This document shows positions 19,677-29,476 of a DNA stretch of 64,000 bases, in pieces (within the stretch, counting starts at the first letter, position 1; each line of letters starts with the position of its first letter). The DNA comes from Candidatus Phytoplasma tritici (GTDB taxonomy: Bacteria; Bacillota_I; Bacilli_A; Acholeplasmatales; Acholeplasmataceae). Below the pieces are notes generated by a model. That model was given only the letters and a program-made list of their open reading frames with translations. It was not told the origin of the DNA and did no database searches. The stretch covers positions 124,001 through 188,000 of the forward strand of contig NZ_AVAO01000003.1 of the NCBI RefSeq assembly GCF_000495255.1, read 5' to 3'. The position numbers and the translations under genes are program-made.

Positions 19677-21020
19677 ATGAAAGTTATCGTTGTTGGTTGT
19701 ACTCATGCAGGAACCGCTGCAGTAAAAACAATTAAAAAAAACAATCCCCAAGCTGATGTTTTTGTATATGAAAGAAACGATAATATCTCTTTTCTTTCTT
19801 GTGGAATTGCTTTGTATGTTGGAGGAGTTATCAAAGACAGTCTAGGACTTTTTTATTCAAATCCTGATGAACTGATAAGTATGGATGTTTGCACCAAACT
19901 TAAACATGAAGTATTAAAACTAGATTTTGACAAAAAAGAAGTTTTAGTTCAAAGTTTAGAAACTGGCAAACAGTTTAAAGACAATTACGATAAATTGGTA
20001 ATTGCTACTGGTTCTTGGCCTGTTATTCCTCCTATTAAAGGAATTGATTGCAAAAATGTTTTAATGTCTAAAAACTTTGATCATGCCAAGGATATTATTA
20101 ATTACAGCAAAAACGTTAATAAAATAACAGTAGTAGGTGCTGGATATATCGGAATTGAATTAGCTGAAGCATTCGCGGTACAAAAAAAAGAAGTAGTTTT
20201 AGTAGATGCAGAAGATAGAATTATGTCTAAATATTTAGACAAAGAATTTACAGATGTAGCTCAAAAAACCTTAACTGACCACGGAGTTACACTAGCATTA
20301 GGACAAAAAATATCAGGATTAGAAACTAAAGATGGCTTAGTGACTCATGTAAAAACTGATAAAAACACCTTTGAGACCGAAATGGTAATTATGTGTATCA
20401 GCTTTAAACCTAACACCCAATTATTTGCTCATCATCTCGAAACATCATTTAACGGTGCTTTAGTTGTTAACGAATATATGCAAACTTCAGACCCTGATGT
20501 TTATGCTTGTGGCGACTGTGTTAACGTTTATTACAATCCTACCCAGGAATTAAAATATATGCCTTTAGCAACTAATGCTATTAGAATGGGAACACTTGTA
20601 GGACTTAATATTGAAAAACCTTGCGTAAAATATTTAGGAACTCAAGGAACAAGCGGCATTAAAATTATTGATTTGAGTATTTCTTCAACAGGACTTACTG
20701 AAAATGTAGCCAAATCCTTAGGTAAAAACTATGGTGCTGTTACAATCAAAGATGCTAACAGACCTGAATTTATGCCTGATTATGATGCTGTAATGTTAAA
20801 GCTTGTTTTTGATAAAGACACTCGCAAAATTTTAGGAGGACAAATTGTTTCTCGCGTTGATTTAACTGAAAAAATGAATACTTTAAGTGTTTGTATGCAA
20901 AACCAAATGACAGTAGAACAACTTGCTTTTGTTGACTTTTTCTTCCAACCTCATTTCAATAAACCTTGGGGATTACTCAATTTAGCAGGACTTAAAGCTT
21001 TAGAAGTTAAATCTCAATAA
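19677..21020 (+). CDS. nox: NADH oxidase / CoA-disulfide reductase-family flavoprotein
   Basis: FAD enzyme that reduces O2 to water with NADH and regenerates NAD for glycolysis. 447 residues from the ATG at 19677. FAD-binding start KVIVVGCTHAGTAAVK; redox Cys in NISFLSCGIALYVGG near 42; central NAD(H) motif TVVGAGYIGIELAEAF near 155; FAD-contact YACGDCVNV near 280; C-terminal dimerisation domain. AAAGGAG lies 14 nt upstream, a bit far. Pairs with SodA in oxygen handling. Could be a CoA-disulfide reductase, but Cys42-type Nox is the usual call in phytoplasmas. Confidence 0.92.
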   Translation: MKVIVVGCTHAGTAAVKTIKKNNPQADVFVYERNDNISFLSCGIALYVGGVIKDSLGLFYSNPDELISMDVCTKLKHEVLKLDFDKKEVLVQSLETGKQFKDNYDKLVIATGSWPVIPPIKGIDCKNVLMSKNFDHAKDIINYSKNVNKITVVGAGYIGIELAEAFAVQKKEVVLVDAEDRIMSKYLDKEFTDVAQKTLTDHGVTLALGQKISGLETKDGLVTHVKTDKNTFETEMVIMCISFKPNTQLFAHHLETSFNGALVVNEYMQTSDPDVYACGDCVNVYYNPTQELKYMPLATNAIRMGTLVGLNIEKPCVKYLGTQGTSGIKIIDLSISSTGLTENVAKSLGKNYGAVTIKDANRPEFMPDYDAVMLKLVFDKDTRKILGGQIVSRVDLTEKMNTLSVCMQNQMTVEQLAFVDFFFQPHFNKPWGLLNLAGLKALEVKSQ

Positions 21021-21192
21021 TTATTAAACAAACTAACAAATACTTAAAAAAATAAATTATATAAAAAAACATAAAAGACAAAAACACAATAAAACATTGT
21101 TTGTTATAATTACAGACAGTGTTTTTATTCCATTTTATCACAATTAAAACGCTATCCCAATTTTTTTCATTAACCATTAAAGGAGCAAACAA

Positions 21193-21801
21193 ATGAACTT
21201 TACTCTACCTTCTCTTCCTTATCAATATGATGCTTTAGAACCTTTTTTTGATACTCAAACTATGCAATTACATCATCTCAAACACCATCAAACGTACATT
21301 AACAACCTCAATGATGCTCTCAAAAAACACCCTCAACTAAATTTATCTTTGGAACAAATGCTAACTAATTTATCGTTAGTACCACAAGATATCAGACAAA
21401 CAGTTAGAAACAATGGAGGCGGACATTTTAATCATTCTTTTTTTTGGACTATTCTAAAAGTAAATAATGGCAATACTCCTCAAGGATTATTAAAAGAAAT
21501 GATTGACTGCGAATTTGTTTCTTTAGAAACTTTCAAAGACAAATTTGCTAATATTGCTAAAACCATTTTTGGAAGCGGTTGGGCTTGGCTTGTATTAACA
21601 CCACAAAAAAAACTTGCAATTACTTTTACTCCTAATCAAGATGTAGTTCTAAACCAAGGAACTCCTCTTTTAGGTCTAGATGTTTGGGAACATGCTTATT
21701 ATTTAAGTTATAAAAATCTTAGAGTTGATTATATTGAAGCTTTTTTTAGTGTCTTAAACTGGGAAAAAGTACAAAATAACCTCACTCAAGCATTAAAATA
21801 A
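21193..21801 (+). CDS. sodA: Superoxide dismutase (Mn/Fe)
   Basis: Dismutes superoxide to hydrogen peroxide. 202 residues. All four metal ligands are visible: His in LHHLKHHQTYINNL near 27, His in GGHFNHSFFW near 77, and Asp and His in DVWEHAYYLSYKNLRVDYI near 164-182. SD AAAGGAG 5 nt before ATG; a TATAAT lies at 21105-21110. A plausible defence against host oxidative burst. nusB follows only 6 nt downstream, so the two are probably co-transcribed. Confidence 0.97.
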   Translation: MNFTLPSLPYQYDALEPFFDTQTMQLHHLKHHQTYINNLNDALKKHPQLNLSLEQMLTNLSLVPQDIRQTVRNNGGGHFNHSFFWTILKVNNGNTPQGLLKEMIDCEFVSLETFKDKFANIAKTIFGSGWAWLVLTPQKKLAITFTPNQDVVLNQGTPLLGLDVWEHAYYLSYKNLRVDYIEAFFSVLNWEKVQNNLTQALK

Positions 21802-21807
21802 TTCACC

Positions 21808-22230
21808 ATGAAATATCCTCAAAATAAAAAAGAATTACGGTTATTACGAATTGAAGTGATGAAATTATTATATAAATATGATTTTTACCAAAATAATTTG
21901 ACTTTGTCACAAACAAATCCCAATCCCATTTTTACTTTTTTTCAAAAAATTATTACCAATCTTAAATTTATTGATGAAATTATTACCAAAAGTTTATATG
22001 ATTATAAAATAAATCGCCTTAACAAAGTGGACAGAGCAATCATTCGCCTAGCTACTTATGAATTGTTAGAAACAAACATTTCTCATGCCATTATAATCGA
22101 TGAGGCAATAGAACTTACCAAAAAATTCTGCAATTTAAATGATGAAAAACAACATAAATTCAACAATAAATTATTAGATCAAATATATCACCAATTACAA
22201 ATGTATAAAAAAAACTTATTACCTAATTGA
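21808..22230 (+). CDS. nusB: Transcription antitermination factor NusB
   Basis: RNA-binding partner of NusE (S10) in rRNA antitermination. 140 residues, all-alpha. Family blocks are clear: RLLRIEVMKLLYKYDF near 10 and LNKVDRAIIRLATYELLE near 70, followed by AIIIDEAIELTKKF. Directly after sodA, without its own promoter. A hairpin terminator follows. Confidence 0.94.
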   Translation: MKYPQNKKELRLLRIEVMKLLYKYDFYQNNLTLSQTNPNPIFTFFQKIITNLKFIDEIITKSLYDYKINRLNKVDRAIIRLATYELLETNISHAIIIDEAIELTKKFCNLNDEKQHKFNNKLLDQIYHQLQMYKKNLLPN

Positions 22231-22265
22231 ATTTAAAAACTACCCAAATTAAAAATAATTTTTTT

Positions 22266-22300
22266 AAAGACTTTTCTAATTGAAAGGTCTTTTTTTATTT
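22266..22300 (+). terminator. Terminator of sodA-nusB
   Basis: AAAGACTTTT / GAAAGGTCTTT stem with a 7-nt loop (one G-U pair) followed by a 7-T run. It lies 36 nt past the nusB stop. Confidence 0.8.
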
Positions 22301-22705
22301 TATTTGATATCACATCTATGAATAATTATTAAAAATTCACAATAATTCTATACCAAAAATTAAAAACAAAAACAATAAAATAATTAATACCTCATCAATA
22401 AAAACAAAAAAACCAATTTTGGGTATTTTTAAAAAAACTTTTAAAATAACAAGTTTAGTAAAAATTTCTTTTTCATTTAGAAAGCATAATGAATGGCTCA
22501 TTTTTATAATAATTTTTTTGATTTGATAACAGTAGCAAAAACTAAACTTGCCAAACTAAAAAAATATAGATATCCTCCTTAAATCTTTTTAACTACAGAA
22601 ACATTCAAAAAAACTTTAGCTTGAGCAGTTAAAAAACTAAAATAAAATAATTATTAATATTCATTTAACCCTATTATTTTATTTTTTATTAAGGAAACAA
22701 ATATT
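22301..22705. other. AT-rich intergenic region
   Basis: No gene recognised. It contains only short broken frames and AT tracts, ending in AAGGAAA, the likely SD of the next gene. Confidence 0.5.
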
Positions 22706-23626
22706 TTGAATATTAAATTATTTAACCAAAAATATAAATTAGTGTCTTTTTTGTGCGTTATTTCATCAATAATATTAATATTATTGTTATTAATATTAAG
22801 TTTACAAAAAAGACATTCAACCTTTAAACCATCAGAAAAAACACAATTAACTAATAACCAAACAAAAAAACCCAATCAACAAAATTTGGTCAAAACTCCT
22901 AATTTGGAAAAATCAAAAACACAAGAATTACAATCAAAAAAACTAGAACCCCTAAAAGAAAAAAGCCCAACATCCAAAATAGAATCACAAGAAATAAAAC
23001 AAACCCAATTCCAAATCAAAAACCCCAAACAAATCATCGCAGAAAAAGAACCACTACCTCTTTATATTCAAACAGTAAATGGCAAAAAACATTATCATTT
23101 TATATTACCTGATAGTGAATTTATGGAAGATGGCACTCTTAAAAATTCTGAAACTCATGTTTATATGGAAAACTTAAAACCTACTTTAATGCATAAAATT
23201 ATCTACAAAATACAACCTCAATATGATGGTTGGATAGCTCGTTTCCCTTCATTTAATGGACAAGATCTTTCAGGCGTTTTTTTATATAGTGTTATGACAG
23301 GAATCAAAACTCCTCCTTTGGATTTAGTAGGGATTTTTTTTGAATCTCCTTTTGATAAGTATGATGTTGGTGATTGGAACAAATACACTTTGGATGATAT
23401 TTTACAAATGAAAAACGAAAGCCAAAATATTTATTTTTTTTGGAGAACCCCAAAAATGACTAACATTTATAAAAAATATCATTTATTTAAACCAGGCAAT
23501 GAAAAATACCATCCTACATTTAATAAACCTAGAAGTCCTCAAAATTCCTTAATACTTACCGAAGAATTTATAGATAAATTCATCCCAAATTCACCTTTAA
23601 AAAATTCCAAAGAAACTGAACAATAA
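22706..23626 (+). CDS. Exported or membrane-anchored protein of unknown function
   Basis: 306 residues, unrecognised. Basic N-terminus then a long hydrophobic helix (about residues 14-33), consistent with a signal peptide or an N-terminal anchor. Residues 40-110 are a Lys/Gln/Pro-rich hydrophilic stalk, and from about 115 a compact domain is rich in aromatic residues (YDGWIARFPSF, DVGDWNKYTLDD, NIYFFWRTPKM). Start is TTG with AAGGAAA 9 nt upstream. Nearby terminators isolate it. Architecture resembles the 403-residue protein at 61950. No known effector motif. Confidence 0.7.
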   Translation: MNIKLFNQKYKLVSFLCVISSIILILLLLILSLQKRHSTFKPSEKTQLTNNQTKKPNQQNLVKTPNLEKSKTQELQSKKLEPLKEKSPTSKIESQEIKQTQFQIKNPKQIIAEKEPLPLYIQTVNGKKHYHFILPDSEFMEDGTLKNSETHVYMENLKPTLMHKIIYKIQPQYDGWIARFPSFNGQDLSGVFLYSVMTGIKTPPLDLVGIFFESPFDKYDVGDWNKYTLDDILQMKNESQNIYFFWRTPKMTNIYKKYHLFKPGNEKYHPTFNKPRSPQNSLILTEEFIDKFIPNSPLKNSKETEQ

Positions 23627-23682
23627 ATTATTTATTTACAATATTTTTCAAAATTTGCCATATTTTTCAAATTAAAAAAAAC

Positions 23683-23713
23683 AAAAAAGATCAACTTTAA
23701 GTTGATCTTTTTT
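23683..23713 (+). terminator. Terminator of the exported-protein gene
   Basis: 15-bp inverted repeat AAAAAAGATCAACTT - T - complement, ending in T7. Confidence 0.85.
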
Positions 23714-23827
23714 TGCTACTTATTATTCTTATTTTATAATTTTTGTGCCAAAATAAATTTTGATTTAATTGTATTTTAACATAATTTATAAATTTAATAA
23801 ATTTTTGAATTACAAAAAACACTAATT

Positions 23828-23858
23828 TTGTACATAGAAACTATTTTTTTGTTATAAT
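23828..23858 (+). promoter_or_regulatory. Candidate lepA promoter
   Basis: TATAAT at 23853-23858 with TTGTAC at 23828-23833; the 19-nt spacer is long. It leaves a leader of about 140 nt. Confidence 0.4.
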
Positions 23859-24004
23859 AACTTTTGAATTAGATATTAAATAATTTAAATTAAAATGATT
23901 TATAATTAACCAAAAATAAATATAAAACATCATTTCACAATTATAAAAAAAATATAAAAACAATAAAAAAAACCAACCAACCAAAATATAAAGGAAACAA
24001 AAAA

Positions 24005-25822
24005 ATGAACATAGAAAAATTAAAAGAAAGGCAAAAACTCATCCGCAATTTTTCCATTATCGCCCACATTGACCATGGTAAATCAACTTTAGCCGACCGT
24101 ATTTTAGAATTTACAGGCACGATTGACAAAAGAATAATGAAAGAACAAATTTTGGATTCTATGGATTTAGAACGCGAACGCGGAATTACTATTAAATTAA
24201 ATGCCGTAGAAATTAACTACCAGTCTAAAGATGAAAAAAATTACATTATGCATTTGATTGATACGCCGGGACACGTTGATTTTAGTTATGAAGTATCACG
24301 TTCTTTGGCGGCTTGCGAAGGTGCTCTTTTAATTATTGATGCTGCCCAAGGTATTCAAGCCCAAACTCTTGCCAATGTTTATTTAGCTGTTAATAACAAT
24401 TTAACCCTTATTCCTGTTTTAAATAAAGTTGACTTGCCAAGCGCAGATGTACCCAAAGTTAAAAAAGAAATTAAAGAAACTTTGGGACTTGACCCCAAAC
24501 AAGCCTTAATTGCAAGTGGAAAAACAGGGCTTGGAGTAATTGATATTTTGGAACAAATAGTAACTAGAATATCACCTCCTAAAGGAGACATTCAAAAACC
24601 CTTACAAGCCTTAATTTTTGATTCTTATTTTGATTCTTATAAAGGAGTTGTGCCTTCCATTAGAATAGTCAATGGAACAGTTAAAAAAGGCGATCAAATT
24701 CGTTTTATGGCAAGCAATAGTGTTTATGAAGTAGTTGAAGTAGGAGTTTATAATCCTAAACAAATTGTAAAAGATTTTTTGGCACCAGGTGATGTAGGCT
24801 ATCTTACTGCTGCTATTAAAAGTATTAATCATGTAAGAGTTGGAGACACCATTACTTCGCAAACCAATAAAGCTTTACTGCCTTTGCCGGGATACAAACA
24901 AATGAATTCAGTAGTTTTTTGTGGACTTTATCCTGTCGAAACTAATAAATATGACATTCTCAAAGAAGCTTTGGAAAAACTAAAACTTAACGATTCTTCC
25001 TTAACTTTTGAGCCTGAAAGTTCTAATGCTTTGGGACTTGGTTTTAGAACTGGTTTTTTAGGACTTTTGCATATGGAAATTATTCAAGAAAGAATTAGTC
25101 GTGAATTTGGAGTAGAAGTAATTGCTACTGCTCCTTCTGTTATTTATCATGTTTATTCTATCAAAGGAGAAAAACTTTTAGTTGATAATCCCTCCAAACT
25201 TCCATCCACTCAAATGATTGATCGCATTGAAGAACCCTTCATTAAAGCTACTATTATGTGTCCTGAAATCTATATTGGTAAAGTAATGGAGCTTTCCCAA
25301 AATAAAAGAGGATCCCTTCAAAATATTGAATATATCAATAGTCAAAGAGTAATGATTAATTATTTGCTGCCTTTTTCAGAAATTATTTATAGTTATTTTG
25401 ATAAGTTAAAATCATTAACCAAAGGCTATGCTTCTTTTGATTATGAAATAGATAAATATCGTATTTCTAAATTAAAAAAAATGGATATTTTATTAAATGG
25501 AGAAATTGTTGATGCTCTATCTTTAATTGTTCATCATGATTTTGCCTATGAAAGAGGAAAAGCTATTTGTGAGACTTTAAAAGATTTTATTCCTAAACAA
25601 ATGTTTGAAATTCCTATTCAAGCAGCTTTAGGTAAAAAAATTATTGCCAGACAAACTATCAAAGCTATGCGTAAAGATGTAACAGCTAAACTTTATGGAG
25701 GTGATGTTACTCGTAAAAAGAAATTATTAGAGAAGCAGAAAAAAGGCAAAAAGAAAATGAAAACATTAGGAAAAGTGCAATTGCCTCAAAAAGCCTTTCT
25801 TGCTATTCTCGCTACTAAATAA
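24005..25822 (+). CDS. lepA: Elongation factor 4 (LepA) GTPase
   Basis: Ribosome-associated GTPase affecting translation initiation and back-translocation. 605 residues, full length. G1 [10 protein letters not shown] near 20, G2 [11 protein letters not shown]3 DTPGHVDF near 88, G4 NKVD near 140; the LepA-specific C-terminus with basic tail ([20 protein letters not shown]) is present, which separates it from EF-G. SD AAGGAAA before ATG. Single-gene unit with its own terminator. Confidence 0.97.
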   Translation: MNIEKLKERQKLIRNFSIIAHIDHGKSTLADRILEFTGTIDKRIMKEQILDSMDLERERGITIKLNAVEINYQSKDEKNYIMHLIDTPGHVDFSYEVSRSLAACEGALLIIDAAQGIQAQTLANVYLAVNNNLTLIPVLNKVDLPSADVPKVKKEIKETLGLDPKQALIASGKTGLGVIDILEQIVTRISPPKGDIQKPLQALIFDSYFDSYKGVVPSIRIVNGTVKKGDQIRFMASNSVYEVVEVGVYNPKQIVKDFLAPGDVGYLTAAIKSINHVRVGDTITSQTNKALLPLPGYKQMNSVVFCGLYPVETNKYDILKEALEKLKLNDSSLTFEPESSNALGLGFRTGFLGLLHMEIIQERISREFGVEVIATAPSVIYHVYSIKGEKLLVDNPSKLPSTQMIDRIEEPFIKATIMCPEIYIGKVMELSQNKRGSLQNIEYINSQRVMINYLLPFSEIIYSYFDKLKSLTKGYASFDYEIDKYRISKLKKMDILLNGEIVDALSLIVHHDFAYERGKAICETLKDFIPKQMFEIPIQAALGKKIIARQTIKAMRKDVTAKLYGGDVTRKKKLLEKQKKGKKKMKTLGKVQLPQKAFLAILATK

Positions 25823-25852
25823 TTATTCGTTTCAAATATAAAAGAATATTGA

Positions 25853-25883
25853 AAAAACTCCTTATAATACATAAGGAGTTTTT
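25853..25883 (+). terminator. lepA terminator
   Basis: Stem AAAAACTCCTTA / TAAGGAGTTTTT with a 7-nt loop, about 30 nt past the lepA stop. Confidence 0.85.
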
Positions 25884-26613
25884 GTTTTATTTAATTGTTG
25901 TCATTTATTTTTGTTCTTTTTTGGGTATTTATATTATTTTTTGTATTGGTTATTTGCACCATTAGGAGATTATTTGTGTTTTTGCATATATTTTACTTAA
26001 AAATTAATTGACTAAATATTCTTCCTTTCGTTACTATCTACACCCATTGGAAGGTATCAAACTGTACATATCCAAAAAAATATTTCTACTATAATAAAAA
26101 AACTTATTAAAGAATGTAATGTGTATTTTGTTTTAAAATGCTATCTATATGAAATGAAATAAACCCAGAAGATAACAAAATCACCAAAAAGAAAAAGAAA
26201 TTAAAAATATTTTTAATTTGAATTTTCCAAAAATCTTTTTGTCTTCCTCCTTTTTATCTAATTCTGGTTTAAAAATAAAAAATTAAATTCCAAACATTTA
26301 CTTGCCTCTTTTCTTTTTATAATATTATAATGATTTTAAAAATAAATATTTATATTATATCCAGTTTTTAAGTTAATATTTAATGATGAAATGCAATAAA
26401 TGAATTAAAAAAATCCTTATTTCAATGTTTTTATGTTTTTATATGCTCCCTTTTATTGTAATTTTATATATAACATATTCTTGATAAAAATAAACAAATT
26501 AACAAAATAATAATAAATAAGCATTTAAAAAATTTATATAATATGCTTTAAAAGTTTAAAAAAATGATAAAATAAAAGAGATTTACAAACAATATAAAGG
26601 AGAATATTATTTT
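25884..26613. other. AT-rich region with no intact gene
   Basis: Frames on both strands are interrupted every 10-25 codons. Patches near 26030-26070 are less AT-rich and may be gene debris, but no family could be recognised. It ends with AAAGGAG, the SD for tldD. Confidence 0.45.
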
Positions 26614-27993
26614 ATGTTAAATAAAGAAGATATTCAAAAAATTCTAAATTTATCTTTAGGTGAGGGAGCTGATTTTGCAGAATTATTTTTTGAAAATACT
26701 TATTCTCACACCCTTAAAGTAATTGGCAAAGATGTAGTTTCTGCTGATGCTTCTAATATTTTTGGAGTAGGAATTCGCTTATTAAAAGGCTTTGATGAAG
26801 TTTATGGTTACACTAATAAAACTGATTATCAAAATGTTTTATCCTTGCTTTTAAAACTAAAAAAATCTTTTCAAGGAAAAGCAAATAAAGTTATTGCCTT
26901 GCAAACCGAAAAACCCCTAAAAAATACTATCCAAAAAAATTATAACAGTATGACTCAAGAACAAAAAGCCCAAAAATTACTTAAATTATCGGCTATTATT
27001 CAAAATTATGATCCTCAAATTATTCAATCCATTACCTCTTTAAGCCAAAAAGAACAAAATGTTTTAATTGCTAATACTTTAGGAGTTTATCAAAATGACA
27101 CACGCAATTATATTAGGTGTGGACTTGTAGGAGTGGCACAAAGAGGACAAGAAATGCAAGAAGCCTTTGAAGGTCCTGGACGCTCAATGGGATTGGAATT
27201 TTTGGATGTAATTGATTTAGAAATAATTGCCAAACAAGTAGCCAAACAAGCAGTTGCTTTGTTAGATGCTAAATCTTTAAAACCTCAAACTATGCCAGTT
27301 GTAATTAATCACGGTTTTGGAGGAGTTATTTTCCATGAGGCTTGCGGACACCCCCTTGAAGCTACTGCAGTTGCTAAAGGTCTTTCTCCTTTTTGTAACA
27401 AATTAAATCAAAAAGTTGCTTCTGAAGTTGTAACTGCTTATGATGATGGAACTATTCCAGGAGCTTGGGGAAGTCTTAATTTTGATGATGAGGGCAAACC
27501 AACCCAAAAAAATCTTTTAATTGAAAAAGGTATACTTAAAGGTTATTTAATTGATTTTAGAAACGGACGCAAAATGAATATGCAATCGAACGGTTCTTCT
27601 CGCAGACAATCTTATAAATACTCTCCTACTTCACGCATGAATTCTACTTATATCGAAAAAGGCACAGAAACGCCTGAACAAATTATTGAAGATACTCCCT
27701 ACGGTCTTTATGCAAAAAGTCTGGGTGGTGGCACAGTTGTCCCTGCTACTGGCGAATTTAATTTTGTAGTTAACGAAGGCTATTTAATCGAAAATGGCAA
27801 ATTAACAACCCATGTTAAAGGAGCAATGTTAATTGGTCATGGAGCAGATATTTTATTTAAAATCGATCGCGTTGCTAATGATTTAGTTTTAGGTCAAGGA
27901 ATGTGTGGTTCTTGTTCTGGTTATCTACCAGTTGATGTAGGACAGCCAACTATTAGAGTAAAAGAAATGATTGTAGGAGGAAATCAAAAATGA
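26614..27993 (+). CDS. tldD: TldD-type metalloprotease subunit
   Basis: Catalytic partner of the TldD/TldE zinc protease, which processes modified peptides and unfolded polypeptides. 459 residues. The zinc site HEACGHPLEA is intact near residue 241. The C-terminal half carries the typical NGRKMNMQSNGSSRRQS and FVVNEGYLIENGKL segments. SD AAAGGAG 9 nt before ATG. The stop TGA overlaps the start of tldE (ATGA), which shows both coupling and that UGA is a stop. Substrate in this organism is unknown. Confidence 0.93.
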   Translation: MLNKEDIQKILNLSLGEGADFAELFFENTYSHTLKVIGKDVVSADASNIFGVGIRLLKGFDEVYGYTNKTDYQNVLSLLLKLKKSFQGKANKVIALQTEKPLKNTIQKNYNSMTQEQKAQKLLKLSAIIQNYDPQIIQSITSLSQKEQNVLIANTLGVYQNDTRNYIRCGLVGVAQRGQEMQEAFEGPGRSMGLEFLDVIDLEIIAKQVAKQAVALLDAKSLKPQTMPVVINHGFGGVIFHEACGHPLEATAVAKGLSPFCNKLNQKVASEVVTAYDDGTIPGAWGSLNFDDEGKPTQKNLLIEKGILKGYLIDFRNGRKMNMQSNGSSRRQSYKYSPTSRMNSTYIEKGTETPEQIIEDTPYGLYAKSLGGGTVVPATGEFNFVVNEGYLIENGKLTTHVKGAMLIGHGADILFKIDRVANDLVLGQGMCGSCSGYLPVDVGQPTIRVKEMIVGGNQK

Positions 27994-29369
27994 TAAACGA
28001 CGTAACAAAAACACCAAACCACCAAAAACAAACCACCCCCCACACAAACCCCACTCCTAATAATTATCAAAAATGGTTAGAAAAAGGAATGCAACAAGGT
28101 TTTGAAGCATTAGAAATTTCAATTCATGAAAGTCAAACTTTTAAACTATCTTTGGATAAAGGCAAAATAGATGCTTGTGTTTGGAGTGATGTCGCTTCTG
28201 CAGTTATAAAGGGTATTTTTGCAAACAAAAAAACTTCTATTTCTTTAGAAAAATTAACTGACAGCGCTTTTAATAATGCTTTTACAACCCTTAAAGAAAA
28301 TTGCCAAACAATTACTTCTAAAGAACCTGCTCTTATTTTTGAAGGGTCTTCCAGTTATCCTGAAGTATTGGAAAATAACTTTGATTTTGGACAAGTTCCA
28401 TTAGAACAAAAACAAAATTTGTTGTTGCAGTTAGAAAAAATAATGTTGCAAAGCTCCCATTTGCAAGCTACTAACGACATTATTTATCAAGAAGTTTTTC
28501 ATAAAAAAACATTGTTAAATTCTAAAGGACTCAATTTATCGCACAAAAACAGCTATGCTTATTTATATGCTTCTGCGGTTTTTCAAAAAGAAGGTGAAGT
28601 TGAAAGTTATGGCAAAAGTGTTTTATCTAAAGATTTTGTAACCCTTAATCCTGTTAAATTAGGTACTGAAATTGTTGAGATGGGCGAAAAAAAATTAGGA
28701 GCTAAATCTTTGGTATCTCAAAAATATCCAGTTGTATTTTCTAATGAAATGTTTGCAGACCTTTTGGAAAGTTTTAGCGATATTTTTACTGGAACAAGTG
28801 CTTATCGCAACTTAACTAAATTAAAAGATAAAGTTAATTGTTTAATTGCTTCTGAAAAAGTTAGCATTATTGATGATCCTTTAAACGATGGTTCTTATTT
28901 TAAAGAAAAATTTGATGATGAAGGAGTAGCTTGCCAAACCAAACCAATTATTACTAAAGGAGTTTTTCAAGGATTTATTCATAACTTAAAAACTGCTCGC
29001 ATTTTTAAACAAGCTCCAACTGGAAACGGTTTTGGTGGTAGCACTTCTATGATTAATTGTTATTTGGTTCCTGGCACAAAAAATTTTGCAGAAATGATTA
29101 AACCTATTCAAAATGGTATTTATATTACTGATTTAGTAGGGATGCATGCAGGAATTAAAACTGTTAGTGGAGATTTTAGTCTACAAGCTAGTGGTTTTAT
29201 AATTGAAAAAGGCAAAGTTACAACTCCTGTTAAAATGATTGTTGTTTCTGGTAATTTTTTTGATATTCTTAAAAATGTAGATACTATTGCTAATGATTTT
29301 GAATTTCAAACTTCAGGATTTGGTAGTTCTAGTGTTTATGTGGGGTATTTAAATATTGGAGGAAAGTAA
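27990..29369 (+). CDS. tldE: TldE/PmbA-type protease subunit
   Basis: Second subunit of the TldD/TldE heterodimer; homologous fold but no HExxxH motif, as expected for TldE. 459 residues. Family features: a beta-rich N-terminal domain, a central loop near 255-275 (SDIFTGTSAYRNLTKLKD), IDDPLNDGSYFKEKFDDEG near 305 and TGNGFGGSTSMINC near 350. Translationally coupled to tldD by a 4-bp overlap. The N-terminus has a Thr/Asn/Pro-rich extension (residues 5-30) that may be dispensable. Confidence 0.9.
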   Translation: MINDVTKTPNHQKQTTPHTNPTPNNYQKWLEKGMQQGFEALEISIHESQTFKLSLDKGKIDACVWSDVASAVIKGIFANKKTSISLEKLTDSAFNNAFTTLKENCQTITSKEPALIFEGSSSYPEVLENNFDFGQVPLEQKQNLLLQLEKIMLQSSHLQATNDIIYQEVFHKKTLLNSKGLNLSHKNSYAYLYASAVFQKEGEVESYGKSVLSKDFVTLNPVKLGTEIVEMGEKKLGAKSLVSQKYPVVFSNEMFADLLESFSDIFTGTSAYRNLTKLKDKVNCLIASEKVSIIDDPLNDGSYFKEKFDDEGVACQTKPIITKGVFQGFIHNLKTARIFKQAPTGNGFGGSTSMINCYLVPGTKNFAEMIKPIQNGIYITDLVGMHAGIKTVSGDFSLQASGFIIEKGKVTTPVKMIVVSGNFFDILKNVDTIANDFEFQTSGFGSSSVYVGYLNIGGK

Positions 29370-29440
29370 TTTTCTTTGTAAATGATTTTTTTGACTCTAA
29401 TTTAAGTTTTGAAAACCTTTTATAATTATGTATAAAAATA

Positions 29441-29467
29441 AAAAAACCATCTTTAAGATGGTTTTTT
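29441..29467. terminator. Bidirectional terminator between tldE and lon
   Basis: AAAAAACCATCTT - T - AAGATGGTTTTTT. It serves the converging plus-strand tldDE and minus-strand tig-lon units. Confidence 0.88.
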
Positions 29468-29476
29468 GTATCTTAA

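Noticed and set aside
22706-23626. Secreted effector of the SAP/SVM type
   Set aside because: Length, stalk and no short SVM signal motif; it looks like an anchored protein instead.
27990-27993. UGA as tryptophan (Mycoplasma code)
   Set aside because: TGA ends tldD and whiA exactly where the next gene starts, and the conserved proteins use TGG for Trp.
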